DNA of 64,000 bases from Corticimicrobacter sp040137905 (GTDB lineage: Bacteria; Pseudomonadota; Gammaproteobacteria; Burkholderiales; Burkholderiaceae_B): positions 62,001 through 126,000 of the forward strand of contig NZ_JBEFDG010000088.1 of NCBI RefSeq assembly GCF_040137905.1. The letters run 5' to 3'. Shown here piece after piece: positions 34,316 through 43,462 of this stretch. Numbering within the stretch: the stretch's first letter is position 1; each line of letters starts with the position of its first letter. The notes beneath the pieces are model-generated. The model was not told the DNA's origin, searched no databases, and worked only from the letters and a program-made list of their open reading frames with translations. Both the position numbers and the translations under genes were made by a program.

Positions 34316-34909
34316 ATGAGCGCCATTCCCCAACAAATCGCCGATCGCCAGAAAGATGCCCTGGAAACCCTGCTGGCTGTACAGAACAGCGTGTTTGCCG
34401 GTTTCGAGAAGCTGGTCGACCTCAACCTCAAGGCTACCCGTGCCGCACTCGACGATGCTGCCGCCAAGTCCAAGAAGCTGGCCGCCGTCAAGGATCCCCA
34501 GGAAGTCTCCGCAGTGACTGCCTCCCTGGTGCAGGCTTCGCCCGAACAGGCCCTGGCTTATGGCAAGCAGGTCTATGACATCATTTCGGGTGTGCAGGGC
34601 GAGCTGACCAAGCTGGTCGAAGCGCGCATCGCTGACAACCAGAAGCTGGTGGCTGATGCCATCGACCAGATCTCGAAGAACGCGCCGGCCGGTTCCGAAA
34701 GTGCCGTGGCACTGATCAAGTCGTCGCTGGCAACGGCCAACAACGCCTACGATTCGCTCACCAAGGCTGCCAAGCAAGCTGCCGAAGTCACCGAAAGCAA
34801 CCTCAATGCAGCCGCCAGCGCTACGGCACGTGCTGCGGCCGAAGCGACCGAGGCCGCTGTCAACGCGGCCAAGAGCACCGCCCGCAGCGCTGCTGCAGCG
34901 CGCAAGTAA
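34316..34909 (+). CDS. phaP: Phasin (polyhydroxyalkanoate granule protein)
   Basis: A 197-residue phasin with the family start ...QQIADRQKDALETLLAVQNS and FEKLVDLNLKATRAAL, coating polyhydroxybutyrate granules. The C-terminal 50 residues are an Ala/Thr/Glu/Lys-rich helix. The start at 34316 is chosen over an upstream in-frame ATG at 34229 because it fits the family. The promoter region carries PhaR-like sites, consistent with derepression when polymer granules titrate PhaR. It implies that the organism makes PHB; the synthase genes are not in the window. Confidence 0.92.
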   Translation: MSAIPQQIADRQKDALETLLAVQNSVFAGFEKLVDLNLKATRAALDDAAAKSKKLAAVKDPQEVSAVTASLVQASPEQALAYGKQVYDIISGVQGELTKLVEARIADNQKLVADAIDQISKNAPAGSESAVALIKSSLATANNAYDSLTKAAKQAAEVTESNLNAAASATARAAAEATEAAVNAAKSTARSAAAARK

Positions 34910-34965
34910 GACACCTGATTCGACGGTCCTGCAGATCGGGCCCGTCCTGTTCTGCGCACCGGCAG

Positions 34966-34996
34966 ACCCGCCCCTCGACAGAGTGGCGGGTTTTTT
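34966..34996 (+). terminator. Rho-independent terminator of phaP
   Basis: ACCCGCC (34966-34972) pairs with GGCGGGT (34985-34991) across a 12-base loop, with a run of six T from 34991. The remaining 115 bases to the LysR gene show nothing recognisable. Confidence 0.85.
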
Positions 34997-35111
34997 CATC
35001 TCCGCTCGGATGCAACCCCTGTGTCATGCATGTCCCTGCCCAAGTCGGCAGAGTGGTCGAAAGCCGCTATCGGGAGTGTCCGGTTGCGCCAGGCTCGACT
35101 TTCTCGGCTGG

Positions 35112-35957
35112 TCACTGTGGTATCGAAACCGATGACTTGATATCGAGGGCATTGCGCAACAGGGTCAGAGTGCCATTCTCAAGCGATTGCACCGGATAAC
35201 ACAGTCCAACGCGGCGCTTCAAATCCAAGGTGTCCAGCGGATGAGTGATGATTCCGGCGGTCTCTTTGGCCAAGGAGGCTGGCACGATTGCGATTCCAAC
35301 TTCTGCCACGACAAGATCCAGCGCCAGGGAAAAATTGCTCGCGTGGGCGGCGGGGCTGCTGGCCGCCGTACCATATATCGGCATGAGCCGCTGATGGCTG
35401 GTGTGAGTCGGACACATGATCCATGAGACAAGATCATCGAGCGGGTCGTTTTCCGTCAATTTCTTGTCTGCCCAAGGGGTTGAGGCCGGCGTGGCAATGA
35501 CATAGGATTCGCTGAAGATCGGTAGAAAGAGTTCATCCTCGCAGCGCAGGTCTTCGCAGCCTAGGCGGGCATCCCCATCACATCCAGACAGCATGTCCAG
35601 CTGCAGGCCGGGTATGCATGCATGTGCTGTTGCCACAAGATGCTGCACGGCCTTGCGGGCAATATCCTGCTCGATACCGATCGCCAGTTTTTCGTGATGA
35701 TGGCCGGTACGGAAGCGTCGTATCAATTGTTCCGCTTCTGCCAGCATGCGGCGTGCCTGCGGATACAGGGAGCGGGCATCGTCAGTGACTTCCACGCCGC
35801 GTGCCTTGCGCACGAAGAGACTTGTACCCAGTGATTCTTCCAGCAACTTGATACTGCCTGAGAGCGCTGGCTGCGTCAGGTGTATGCGCTGCGCAGCGGC
35901 AGTAATGTTGCGTTCCTCGAATACGGCGATGAAGGCACGCAGTTGACGGTAGTCCAT
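35112..35957 (-). CDS. LysR-family transcriptional regulator
   Basis: A 281-residue regulator with the LysR helix-turn-helix (FEERNITAAAQRIHLTQPALS, residues about 13-33, then IKLLEESLGTSLFVRKARG) and a periplasmic-binding-like effector domain. It is divergently transcribed from the SDR oxidoreductase gene 127 bases away, the usual LysR layout for a regulated target. The intergenic DNA is markedly AT-rich. The effector is unknown. The C-terminal domain is slightly shorter than average for LysR. Confidence 0.9.
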   Translation of the reverse strand: MDYRQLRAFIAVFEERNITAAAQRIHLTQPALSGSIKLLEESLGTSLFVRKARGVEVTDDARSLYPQARRMLAEAEQLIRRFRTGHHHEKLAIGIEQDIARKAVQHLVATAHACIPGLQLDMLSGCDGDARLGCEDLRCEDELFLPIFSESYVIATPASTPWADKKLTENDPLDDLVSWIMCPTHTSHQRLMPIYGTAASSPAAHASNFSLALDLVVAEVGIAIVPASLAKETAGIITHPLDTLDLKRRVGLCYPVQSLENGTLTLLRNALDIKSSVSIPQ

Positions 35958-36084
35958 GGCTAAAGAAATAAAATATATTTATGGATGGCAGAAAAATAAA
36001 CCATTTTTCAAAGACAGTCCTGCTGAAATAGACTGGCTTGTCGATTTTAAGCATAGATTATATTTATTTCTTGAGGGAAATTTA

Positions 36085-36819
36085 ATGACACAAACACACA
36101 AGCCCCTGATCGTCATTACAGGTGCAAGCTCTGGGATCGGCCAGGCGGCTGCCAGGCTCCTGTCCGAGCGAGGACATGCCCTCTTGCTGCTGGCGCGTCG
36201 CCTGGAGCCCATGTTGGCGTTGAACCTGCCGAACGCACTTTCCATCCAGGTAGATGTGACGGATCGAGAAGCCTTGCTGAACGCCGTTGCTCAGGCGGAG
36301 GGTCGCTTTGGCCCGGTAGATGCGATCATCAACAATGCCGGTGTGATGCTGCTCGGAGATATCACGCAGCAGGACCCCAAGGAGTGGGATCGCATGTTCG
36401 ATGTCAATGTACGAGGATTGTTGAACGGAATTCTGGCGGTCTCCCGGGGGATGGCTGCCCGCAAGAGCGGAACCATCATCAATATCAGCTCCATCGCGGG
36501 CCGCAAGGCATTTCCAAATCACGTTGCCTATGTCGGAAGCAAGTTTGCTGTCTCGGGCCTTTCGGAAAATTTGCGTGAAGAGCTTTCAGTTCACAACGTG
36601 CGTGTGGTCACGATTGAGCCCGGTGCGGTGGAAACGGAGCTGCTTGGGCATACCTCCGATGAGGCCATCAAGAGTGGTTATCAGGAATGGAAGAAAGGGA
36701 TGGGTGGCGTCGTCCTGTCTGCACAGGATGTTGCCAATGCCATTGCCTTTGCATATGAACAACCCCAGGGCGTTTGCATTCGTGAGATTGTTCTGGCCGC
36801 CACGCGCCAGCAGGCTTGA
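36085..36819 (+). CDS. Short-chain dehydrogenase/reductase
   Basis: A 244-residue SDR. The cofactor-binding motif is TGASSGIGQAAARLL, followed by NNAGVMLLGD, the catalytic Ser in NISSIAGRK and the YxxxK motif in YVGSKFAVSGL. It is a classical SDR that oxidises or reduces an alcohol or ketone with NAD(P). The substrate is unknown. A GAGGGA ribosome-binding site supports the start at 36085. The A+T-rich leader and the flanking pair of LysR regulators suggest an accessory gene under inducible control. Confidence 0.9.
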   Translation: MTQTHKPLIVITGASSGIGQAAARLLSERGHALLLLARRLEPMLALNLPNALSIQVDVTDREALLNAVAQAEGRFGPVDAIINNAGVMLLGDITQQDPKEWDRMFDVNVRGLLNGILAVSRGMAARKSGTIINISSIAGRKAFPNHVAYVGSKFAVSGLSENLREELSVHNVRVVTIEPGAVETELLGHTSDEAIKSGYQEWKKGMGGVVLSAQDVANAIAFAYEQPQGVCIREIVLAATRQQA

Positions 36820-36872
36820 CAAAATACCGCCAGATCAAGTGTGGCGACTTCTGTCTGGTCGCCATGCTGGAT

Positions 36873-37778
36873 TCAGTCAGCGGCGGGGGCGGTAGCGCAT
36901 GCCGTCTTTGTCTCGAAGCGCATTTTCCTGGCTACGTCGACAAATGCCAGTGCAGCAGGTGACAGTCGCTTGAAATTCAGTGCGGCCAGCCCGATTTGTC
37001 TGGGCTTGTGTGGTTGCAGGCTGCGGTAGACCACGCCGCTGGGAGGCTCCGGCAATGCCAGCCGTGCTGCGATCGTCACGGCTGCGCCTTGGGCCACGAA
37101 TCCCAGCATGGACGAGAGTTGTTCGAAATGGAACAGGGTTTTGGGTATTGAGCCTGCTGTTGCAAGGAACTGGTCGATATGTGGGCCGGAGCCTGCCGAG
37201 GTACGAATAAACGGTTGGCCGTGAAAGTCGGTTGCCGCGACTCTGGATTGGGCAGCCAGTTCATGGTGGGCGGGTAACACTGCGACCAGCTCATCGGCAG
37301 CGATTGCTAGCGTATCGAAACGGTCATCGGGCAACACCACGAACCCCAACTCGACGCGTCGTTCAAGCAACCACTGCGTTACAACATTGTCTATGCCTTC
37401 GTCGATGTGTACCTCGACCCATGGATGTGCATGCTGGTAGCGGACAATCAATTGTGGCAACAGGTGCAGCGAGGATGTGGCCCCGAATGATGCGATGCGT
37501 AACGTGCCGCGTGCAAGGCCGCGCTCATTGTTTGCTTCCTGGAGCAAAGCCTCTCTTTGCTGCAGGATGTCATTGGCACGGATCAGCAGTCTTGCACCTG
37601 CTTCGCTGGGTGTGGCCAATGTCGCTTCTCGAATCATCAGGCTGACACCCAGCTCGGTTTCCAGTTGCTTGATCGCGTGGCTGACAGCACTTTGCGTGAT
37701 ACCCAGGGCAGCGGCTGTCCTGGAAAAGCTACCGACCCTTGCCAGGATCGAGAAAATTTCGAGCTGCGTGAATGTCAT
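36873..37778 (-). CDS. LysR-family transcriptional regulator
   Basis: A 301-residue LysR regulator. The helix-turn-helix is RVGSFSRTAAALGITQSAVS, followed by IKQLETELGVSLM. The effector-binding domain spans about 90-290, with LRIASFGATSSLHLLPQLI. It is divergent from an EamA-family exporter 50 bases away, and this exporter is the probable target. LysR-plus-exporter pairs often respond to the exported amino acid or toxic metabolite. Confidence 0.9.
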   Translation of the reverse strand: MTFTQLEIFSILARVGSFSRTAAALGITQSAVSHAIKQLETELGVSLMIREATLATPSEAGARLLIRANDILQQREALLQEANNERGLARGTLRIASFGATSSLHLLPQLIVRYQHAHPWVEVHIDEGIDNVVTQWLLERRVELGFVVLPDDRFDTLAIAADELVAVLPAHHELAAQSRVAATDFHGQPFIRTSAGSGPHIDQFLATAGSIPKTLFHFEQLSSMLGFVAQGAAVTIAARLALPEPPSGVVYRSLQPHKPRQIGLAALNFKRLSPAALAFVDVARKMRFETKTACATAPAAD

Positions 37779-37828
37779 GAGGTTTTACTCATTCGACTAT
37801 AAGTTGAAAGAAGTAAATAGTACGCCTT

Positions 37829-38743
37829 ATGACATTCTCTAGATATTCTGTGCATTTGGGGCTGATTGGCATGTCGGTGCTTTGGGGCGCTTCGTGGCCA
37901 TGGGGGAGAGTGGTTGCGCAGTCCATGCCGCCGGTCGCGGCAGCGTGCCTGCGCTTTCTCTTGGCCAGCGCAGTATTGCTCGTCTGGCTGTCCCTGAGCG
38001 GGCGGCTGGGAGCGGTACGTTTGCTGACACCCCGGCAATGGCTGGGCCTGGGTTGCGCTTCTGTGGTTGGCGTGCTGGCCTATTCGATTTTCTTTCTTCT
38101 GGCACTCAGGGAGGTGCCAGCGGGGAGGGCGGCAATGATCGTGGCACTTAATCCCGTACTGACCTTGCTGTTTGCCGTTCTGCTGTTCCGGGAGCCGGTT
38201 AACTGGAAGATGGCTCTGGGTGTCGCGATGGCAGTGTCAGGGGCATTGTATGCACTCAGCGGAGGGACCTTGACGGCATTGCTCCCCGGGCAGGCTGGAA
38301 TGGGCGAGTTGCTGCTGCTGGGCTGTGCGGGTTGCTGGGTAGGCTATACGCTGATCGGCCGCATGATGCTTGCCTCGTTGGACTCGTTGACCACGACGAC
38401 CGTGACTGCGGTATTGGGAGCCATTTTTCTGTTGGCAGCCAGTATGATGATCGAAGGTCCATCTGCATGGAGTACGCTCGTACGGGCACCTTGGCAAGCC
38501 TGGTTCAGTGTGATCGCGCTGGCCTTGGGTGCGACTGCATTGGCCTATGCCTGGTATCTCCACGGAGTGAAGACCCTGGGAGCAGGGGCAGCGGCTGCCT
38601 ACATGGCGCTGGTGCCGTTATTCGGCGTCCTGTGTTCCAGTCTGTGGCTGGATGAACCTTTGACCTTGTCTCTTCTGGGCGGCGGCGTTCTGGCAATCAG
38701 CGGGATGGCAGTCATGAACTGGGGACGGCAGACGCTAGCCTGA
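37829..38743 (+). CDS. EamA/DMT-family transporter
   Basis: A 304-residue membrane protein with about ten helices. The two EamA repeats begin at MSVLWGASWPWGRVVAQS and LLLLGCAGCWVGYTLIGR. Inner-membrane exporters of this type move amino acids or other metabolites. It is not closely similar to the EamA gene at 1000-1923. It is divergent from a LysR regulator, and its 3' end overlaps the convergent MocR gene by 32 bases. Confidence 0.87.
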   Translation: MTFSRYSVHLGLIGMSVLWGASWPWGRVVAQSMPPVAAACLRFLLASAVLLVWLSLSGRLGAVRLLTPRQWLGLGCASVVGVLAYSIFFLLALREVPAGRAAMIVALNPVLTLLFAVLLFREPVNWKMALGVAMAVSGALYALSGGTLTALLPGQAGMGELLLLGCAGCWVGYTLIGRMMLASLDSLTTTTVTAVLGAIFLLAASMMIEGPSAWSTLVRAPWQAWFSVIALALGATALAYAWYLHGVKTLGAGAAAAYMALVPLFGVLCSSLWLDEPLTLSLLGGGVLAISGMAVMNWGRQTLA

Positions 38744-40235
38744 TGGCTTTCAATACGTCTGCCAGTTTCTTGACGGCGACCTCCAGTTCATGCGGGGCAT
38801 AGGCGGCAAATCCCATCAGGAATCCTGCCCGATGATACCTCGGTGTGTGGTGCAGGGCGGTCAGCCCCAGCAGATCGAGGCCAGCACGTTGCGCGGCCTC
38901 CACGACAGCACGCTCCGGTATGTCGCAGATAAAGATGCAGGGCATCTGCATCCCGCCGGCAGGTACCCTGGGCTCCACGAAGTCTGCCAGGTGCTGGCGC
39001 ACCAGTCGCGCCAGTGCATCGCGACGTTCGGCGTAGACGAGCCGCATGGTGCGTACATGTGAACCGAAATGACCACCCTCGATGAAGCGTGCCAGTGTGA
39101 GCTGCGGGATGGGCGCACTGTGCCCGTCGAGCAGGGTGCGGGCCACTGTCATGGGGGAAACCAGGGAGGGGGGAAGGATCATGTAGCCGATGCGCAGACC
39201 GGGAAACAGCGATTTGGTGAAAGTGCCGATGTAGATTGTGCGTTCGTAGGGATCGAGCCCCTGCACACAGGCCGTGGGCTTGCCCGCATAGTGGAATTCG
39301 CTGTCGTAGTCGTCTTCGATGATCCAGCCCTGCTGTTGCCGGGCCCAATCGATAATGGCCAGGCGGCGCTGCAGCACCAGCGTCGCGCCGGTAGGAAACT
39401 GGTGCGAGGGGGTCAGGAATACTGCCTTGGGAGGCGAGCTGGTCGCTCTGCCTGCATCGAGCAGGCAGTCCACCTGCAGGCCATCGGCATCCAGGGGGAT
39501 GGGTACGCATTCCAGCCCGGCGGCGTCGAATGCCTTGCGTGCGCCGTGATAGCCCGGATCTTCTACAAAGATACGGTCACCGGCATCAAGCAGCACTGTG
39601 GCGCACAGGGTCAGGGCCTGCTGTGAGCTGGTCAGGATCAGGATGCGCTCGGGGGTGGCATGTGCACCGCGCTCGAGATTGACATAGTCGGCAATCGCCT
39701 GTCGCAGGGGCTCCATGCCTTGTGGATGGCTGTGCAGCAGGGCCTGGGTACCATATTGCTTCATCACCTGCCGTTGCAGCCTTTCCCAGGTCTGCAGCGG
39801 AAAACTGCGCGTTTCGGGTACACCGGGCGCGAAAGGGCGTGAGAAAAGGAAGTCACGCACGCCACCCGCCTCGAACATCAAGGCACCACGCTGACTGAGT
39901 CTGGGCGCGATCACGATACGGCTTGTTGTTTTCAGGGGCCGGCCATGCCTGGCCAGACGCTGGGCCTGCAACGATACAAAACTGCCACTGCCTGTTTTGC
40001 GCTCGATAAAACCTTCGGTGTGCAACTGGCCGTAGGCCGTTTCGATGGTATCGCGCGACACGCCCAGTGATTTTGCCAGCAGGCGCGAGGCAGGCAGGGG
40101 TTTGCCTGCCTGCAGGGTGCCATCCACGATCAACTGACGGATGGCGCGCTGCACACGCAAGTGCAGGGGCAGGGCATGGTGCGCAGGATCACCGATCCAG
40201 GCCTTGACGGATTCAAGCTGGGCATGTTTGAACAA
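38712..40235 (-). CDS. MocR-type regulator (GntR DNA-binding domain fused to aminotransferase domain)
   Basis: A 507-residue fusion. Residues about 20-85 form a GntR winged helix (LHLRVQRAIRQLIVDGTL, SLGVSRDTIETAYGQL). Residues about 130-490 have a fold-type I aminotransferase domain that binds pyridoxal phosphate, with the likely Schiff-base Lys in YIGTFTKSLFPGLRIGYM. MocR proteins use PLP or a PLP adduct as effector. PdxR, which activates pdxST, is one subgroup. Here no vitamin B6 gene adjoins; it is divergent from a BenE transporter. The target is unknown. Confidence 0.9.
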   Translation of the reverse strand: MFKHAQLESVKAWIGDPAHHALPLHLRVQRAIRQLIVDGTLQAGKPLPASRLLAKSLGVSRDTIETAYGQLHTEGFIERKTGSGSFVSLQAQRLARHGRPLKTTSRIVIAPRLSQRGALMFEAGGVRDFLFSRPFAPGVPETRSFPLQTWERLQRQVMKQYGTQALLHSHPQGMEPLRQAIADYVNLERGAHATPERILILTSSQQALTLCATVLLDAGDRIFVEDPGYHGARKAFDAAGLECVPIPLDADGLQVDCLLDAGRATSSPPKAVFLTPSHQFPTGATLVLQRRLAIIDWARQQQGWIIEDDYDSEFHYAGKPTACVQGLDPYERTIYIGTFTKSLFPGLRIGYMILPPSLVSPMTVARTLLDGHSAPIPQLTLARFIEGGHFGSHVRTMRLVYAERRDALARLVRQHLADFVEPRVPAGGMQMPCIFICDIPERAVVEAAQRAGLDLLGLTALHHTPRYHRAGFLMGFAAYAPHELEVAVKKLADVLKAIRLASAVPSS

Positions 40236-40257
40236 AATTGGTCTGTATCTAGTATAA

Positions 40258-40285
40258 AAAATGGATGGGTATGGCAGTCCATTTT
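40258..40285. promoter_or_regulatory. Inverted repeat between mocR-like and benE-like genes
   Basis: AAAATGGA (40258-40265) and TCCATTTT (40278-40285) form a perfect 8-base inverted repeat with a 12-base spacer in the 110-base divergent gap. GGTCT also occurs twice nearby, in ATTGGTCTG (40237-40245) and TAGGTCTTG (40298-40306). MocR proteins generally bind direct repeats plus an inverted element, so this is the likely operator region. Confidence 0.45.
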
Positions 40286-40345
40286 AAAGATATAAATAGG
40301 TCTTGCACATCATTTCACTCATGCCGCAGGAGTCATTTTCAGGTC

Positions 40346-41566
40346 ATGTCATCCGTATCCTCTTTTTCATCCGTTCGCTGGCGTGATCTGGCACATCCGG
40401 TGGTGGCCGCTCTGGTTTCCGTTATCGTCAATTATGGTGGCACTTTCATCCTGGTTTTTCAGGCGGCCAAGGTGGCTGGTCTCAGCCCGGAGATGACGGC
40501 TTCGTGGGTCTGGTCGATTTCGATAGGCGTCGGGGTCACGGGGATCGTGTTGAGCTGGGTGTCCCGCGAACCCATCATTACGGCATGGTCGACACCCGCA
40601 GCGGCATTCCTGGTCACGGCTCTGGGGCATACACCCTATGCCGAGGCAGTAGGTGCCTACATGATCTCGGCCGTTGCGTTCGTGGTGCTGGGGCTGTCGG
40701 GTTGGTTCGAGCGCGTCATCCGGTTGATTCCGCCCGGTGTGGCGGCCGGGTTGCTGGCGGGTATCCTGTTGCAATTCGGTATCAAGGCCTTTGGCGGCAT
40801 GAGTATCGATCCCTGGCTGGCTGGCATGCTGATTGTTTCCTATGTCGTGTTGAAAAGGTTCAGTGCACGTTATGCCGTGGTGGGCATTCTGGTGCTGGGA
40901 CTGGCTTTTCTGTTGATCCAGAACCGTGTTGACCTGTCGGGGATGCGCCTGGCCCTGGCGGCACCGATCTTCACGCCGCCGGCCTTTTCCCTCAATGCTC
41001 TGTTGAGCGTGGCGTTGCCGCTGTTCCTGATCACGCTGACGGGCCAGTACATGCCGGGCATGCTGGTGCTGCGCAATGATGGTTTCAGGACCCGTGCCGA
41101 TCCGATCGTCAGTCTGACTGGATTCGGGTCGCTGCTGATGGCACCATTCGGTTCGCATGCTTTCAACATCGCGGCCATCACGGCAGCCATCTGCACGGGA
41201 CGTGAAGCCCATGAAGACCCCTCAAAGCGCTGGATTGCCGGTATTGCCGCTGGGGTGTTCTATATTCTTGTTGGAATATTCGGTGTCACACTGGCGACCA
41301 TATTCATGGCATTCCCAGCAACCTTCATCACCACGTTGGCAGGCCTGGCGCTGCTGGGCACGATTGGTGGCAGTCTGGCCAGCGCCATGATTGATGCCAG
41401 AACGCGCGAAGCTGCACTGATCACTTTTCTGGCGGCAGCTGCCAATATCACACTGTTGGGGATCGGTGGTGCCTTCTGGGGACTGATGATTGGACTGGTC
41501 GCCTATGTGGTGCTCAATGGCCAGTGGAGATGCCGGAAATCGACAGCACCGGCACCGAGGGTCTAA
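40346..41566 (+). CDS. benE: BenE-family inner-membrane transporter
   Basis: A 406-residue protein of about 12 helices in the benzoate/H+ symporter family (BenE). Typical segments: AWSTPAAAFLVTALG, GYMISAVAF-like aromatic runs, PPGVAAGLLAGILLQFG, and MAPFGSHAFNIAAITAAICTG. Some family members import benzoate; many have other unproven substrates. There is no benzoate degradation gene nearby. The divergent MocR regulator and the following glutamine amidotransferase suggest a nitrogen or cofactor-linked role, which is speculative. The start at 40346 is the one that fits the family. Confidence 0.8.
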   Translation: MSSVSSFSSVRWRDLAHPVVAALVSVIVNYGGTFILVFQAAKVAGLSPEMTASWVWSISIGVGVTGIVLSWVSREPIITAWSTPAAAFLVTALGHTPYAEAVGAYMISAVAFVVLGLSGWFERVIRLIPPGVAAGLLAGILLQFGIKAFGGMSIDPWLAGMLIVSYVVLKRFSARYAVVGILVLGLAFLLIQNRVDLSGMRLALAAPIFTPPAFSLNALLSVALPLFLITLTGQYMPGMLVLRNDGFRTRADPIVSLTGFGSLLMAPFGSHAFNIAAITAAICTGREAHEDPSKRWIAGIAAGVFYILVGIFGVTLATIFMAFPATFITTLAGLALLGTIGGSLASAMIDARTREAALITFLAAAANITLLGIGGAFWGLMIGLVAYVVLNGQWRCRKSTAPAPRV

Positions 41567-41641
41567 GCTGTGGCACATCGGGATCGATGTGCCTGCTGCC
41601 CAGGTCCGGTCAGATCAACCTCATACGGAGAAAATGCGTTC

Positions 41642-42355
41642 ATGAAAACTGCGATTGCCATTCGACACCTGGCTTTTGAGGATCTCGGCACCTTTGAGTC
41701 CGTCCTGGTGGACCGAGGCTATGCCGTGCATTATCTGGATGCGGCGCTTGACGAGCTGTCTGACTCGGGCATTGCAGACGCGGATCTTCTGGTTGTGCTG
41801 GGTGGACCGATTGGTGCCTTTGACGAGGCGCTCTATCCCTTCGTCAAAGACGAATTGGCACTGATCCAGCAGCGACTGGACACGGGGCGGCCATTGCTGG
41901 GCATCTGCCTGGGGGCTCAGTTGATCGCCCGTGCGCTGGGTGCCGGTGTGGCCAGCATGGGCGTGAAGGAAATCGGCTTTGCGCCGTTGATGCTGACGCC
42001 GGAAGGTGAGGCATCGCCACTGGCGCAGTTGGGCAGTGTGCCGGTATTGCACTGGCATGGTGACCGTTTCGAGATACCTGCCAATGCAGTACGGCTGGCG
42101 GGCACACAGATTTGTACCAATCAGGCTTTCATGCTGGGTACACAGGTATTGGCGTTGCAGTGCCATCTGGAGGCAAACCCCGAGCAGATCGAGCGCTGGC
42201 TGCTGGGGCACGCCTGCGAGCTGGCACAGGCAGGCATTGATCCCCGTTCATTGCGAAGTGACGCCCATGCCAGGCTCTCCGACCTGCCTCAGGCTGCAGC
42301 GGCAGTGTTGCAGTGCTGGCTTGATTTGGCTGAAAGCGCGGCTACCCAAACCTGA
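41642..42355 (+). CDS. Class I glutamine amidotransferase domain protein
   Basis: A 237-residue stand-alone GATase. The oxyanion loop is LVVLGGPIGAFDEA, the nucleophile elbow GICLGAQLIARALGAG contains the catalytic Cys, and the His/Glu of the triad are in ALQCHLEANPEQ. Such proteins resemble the glutaminase half of GMP synthase. The ammonia acceptor is unknown. It lies 75 bases after the BenE-family gene on the same strand. The 38 bases that follow separate it from the convergent pyrD. Confidence 0.85.
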   Translation: MKTAIAIRHLAFEDLGTFESVLVDRGYAVHYLDAALDELSDSGIADADLLVVLGGPIGAFDEALYPFVKDELALIQQRLDTGRPLLGICLGAQLIARALGAGVASMGVKEIGFAPLMLTPEGEASPLAQLGSVPVLHWHGDRFEIPANAVRLAGTQICTNQAFMLGTQVLALQCHLEANPEQIERWLLGHACELAQAGIDPRSLRSDAHARLSDLPQAAAAVLQCWLDLAESAATQT

Positions 42356-42393
42356 GCGTGGAGGCCTGGCGGCTGTGGTCGTCGAAACGACAG

Positions 42394-43437
42394 TCAGCGG
42401 GCCCCTATGGCGGCCGCGCATTCGCCAATCAATGCCGGGCCGCGATAGATCAGGCCGGTATACAACTGCACGGCATCGGCCCCGGCCGCGATTTTTTCCC
42501 TGGCCTGTGGGCCGGACAGAATGCCGCCCACGCCGATGATGGCAAGTGCTGACCCGGCCCGCTCACGCAGGCGAGAAATGACGCGCAGCGATAGCTCATG
42601 CACGGGCGCACCGGAAAGCCCGCCGGTTTCTTCGGCGTGCTTCAGTCCCTTTACCGGCTCGCGCGACAGTGTGGTGTTGGTGGCAATGATGCCATCGATG
42701 CCGTGGCGCAATACCGTGTCGGCAATCTGGTCAACCTGCTCGTCCGTCAGGTCCGGGGCGATTTTCACGACCAGCGGCACCTGGCGCGCATGTTGCTGGG
42801 CCAGTTCCTGGCGGCGTGCCTGCAGGGCCGCCAGCAGTTGCTCAAGTTCGTCGCCGCCCTGCAGGGCACGCAGATTCTTGGTGTTGGGGGAGGAAATGTT
42901 GACCGTGACGTAGTCGGCGTGGGGATAGACGCCATCCAGTCCCAGCAGGTAGTCATCCACCGCCTGCTCGATGGGGGTATCTGCGTTCTTGCCGATGTTC
43001 AGTCCGACGATGCCGCCCTGGCTGCGCCAGGTGCTGCGCGAGATGTTGTCCAGAAAGGCGGCCAGCCCCTGGTTGTTGAACCCCAGCCGGTTGATCAGTG
43101 CCTGTGCCGCTGGCAGCCTGAACATGCGCGGTTTGGGGTTGCCTGGCTGCGGGCGTGGCGTGACCGTGCCGACTTCCACGAACCCGAAGCCCAGGTTGGC
43201 GAGGGCGTCGATGTGCGCCCCGTTCTTGTCCAGGCCGGCGGCCAGGCCGATCGGGTTGCGCAGTTTGAGGCCCATCAGGGTGCAGGGGGCGGACGGTTCT
43301 GCATGCAATATGGCGCGAGTCAGCCGGCAGTCATAGGCACGTTGCAGGTTGGTCAGCGTTTTCTCGTGCGCGACTTCAGGGTCCAGGGCGAACAGGCTCG
43401 GGCGGAGCAGGGGATAGACGGAATGCAACAGGGACAT
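42394..43437 (-). CDS. pyrD: Dihydroorotate dehydrogenase, class 2 (quinone)
   Basis: A 347-residue membrane-associated flavoprotein, oxidising dihydroorotate to orotate with quinone as acceptor. Motifs: NPIGLAAGLDKNGAHIDAL, GFGFVEVGTVTPRPQPGNPKPR, the class 2 NISSPNTKNLRALQ (catalytic Ser), the FMN-binding KIAPDLTDEQ, and IIGVGGILSGPQAREK at the phosphate site. The hydrophobic N-terminal helix SLLHSVYPLLRPSLF provides membrane contact. The start at 43437 excludes an unlikely upstream extension. It follows bpt and aat on the same strand, a common betaproteobacterial grouping. Confidence 0.95.
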   Translation of the reverse strand: MSLLHSVYPLLRPSLFALDPEVAHEKTLTNLQRAYDCRLTRAILHAEPSAPCTLMGLKLRNPIGLAAGLDKNGAHIDALANLGFGFVEVGTVTPRPQPGNPKPRMFRLPAAQALINRLGFNNQGLAAFLDNISRSTWRSQGGIVGLNIGKNADTPIEQAVDDYLLGLDGVYPHADYVTVNISSPNTKNLRALQGGDELEQLLAALQARRQELAQQHARQVPLVVKIAPDLTDEQVDQIADTVLRHGIDGIIATNTTLSREPVKGLKHAEETGGLSGAPVHELSLRVISRLRERAGSALAIIGVGGILSGPQAREKIAAGADAVQLYTGLIYRGPALIGECAAAIGAR

Positions 43438-43462
43438 GGTCGGAGATGAGGCGCTGTGCCAG

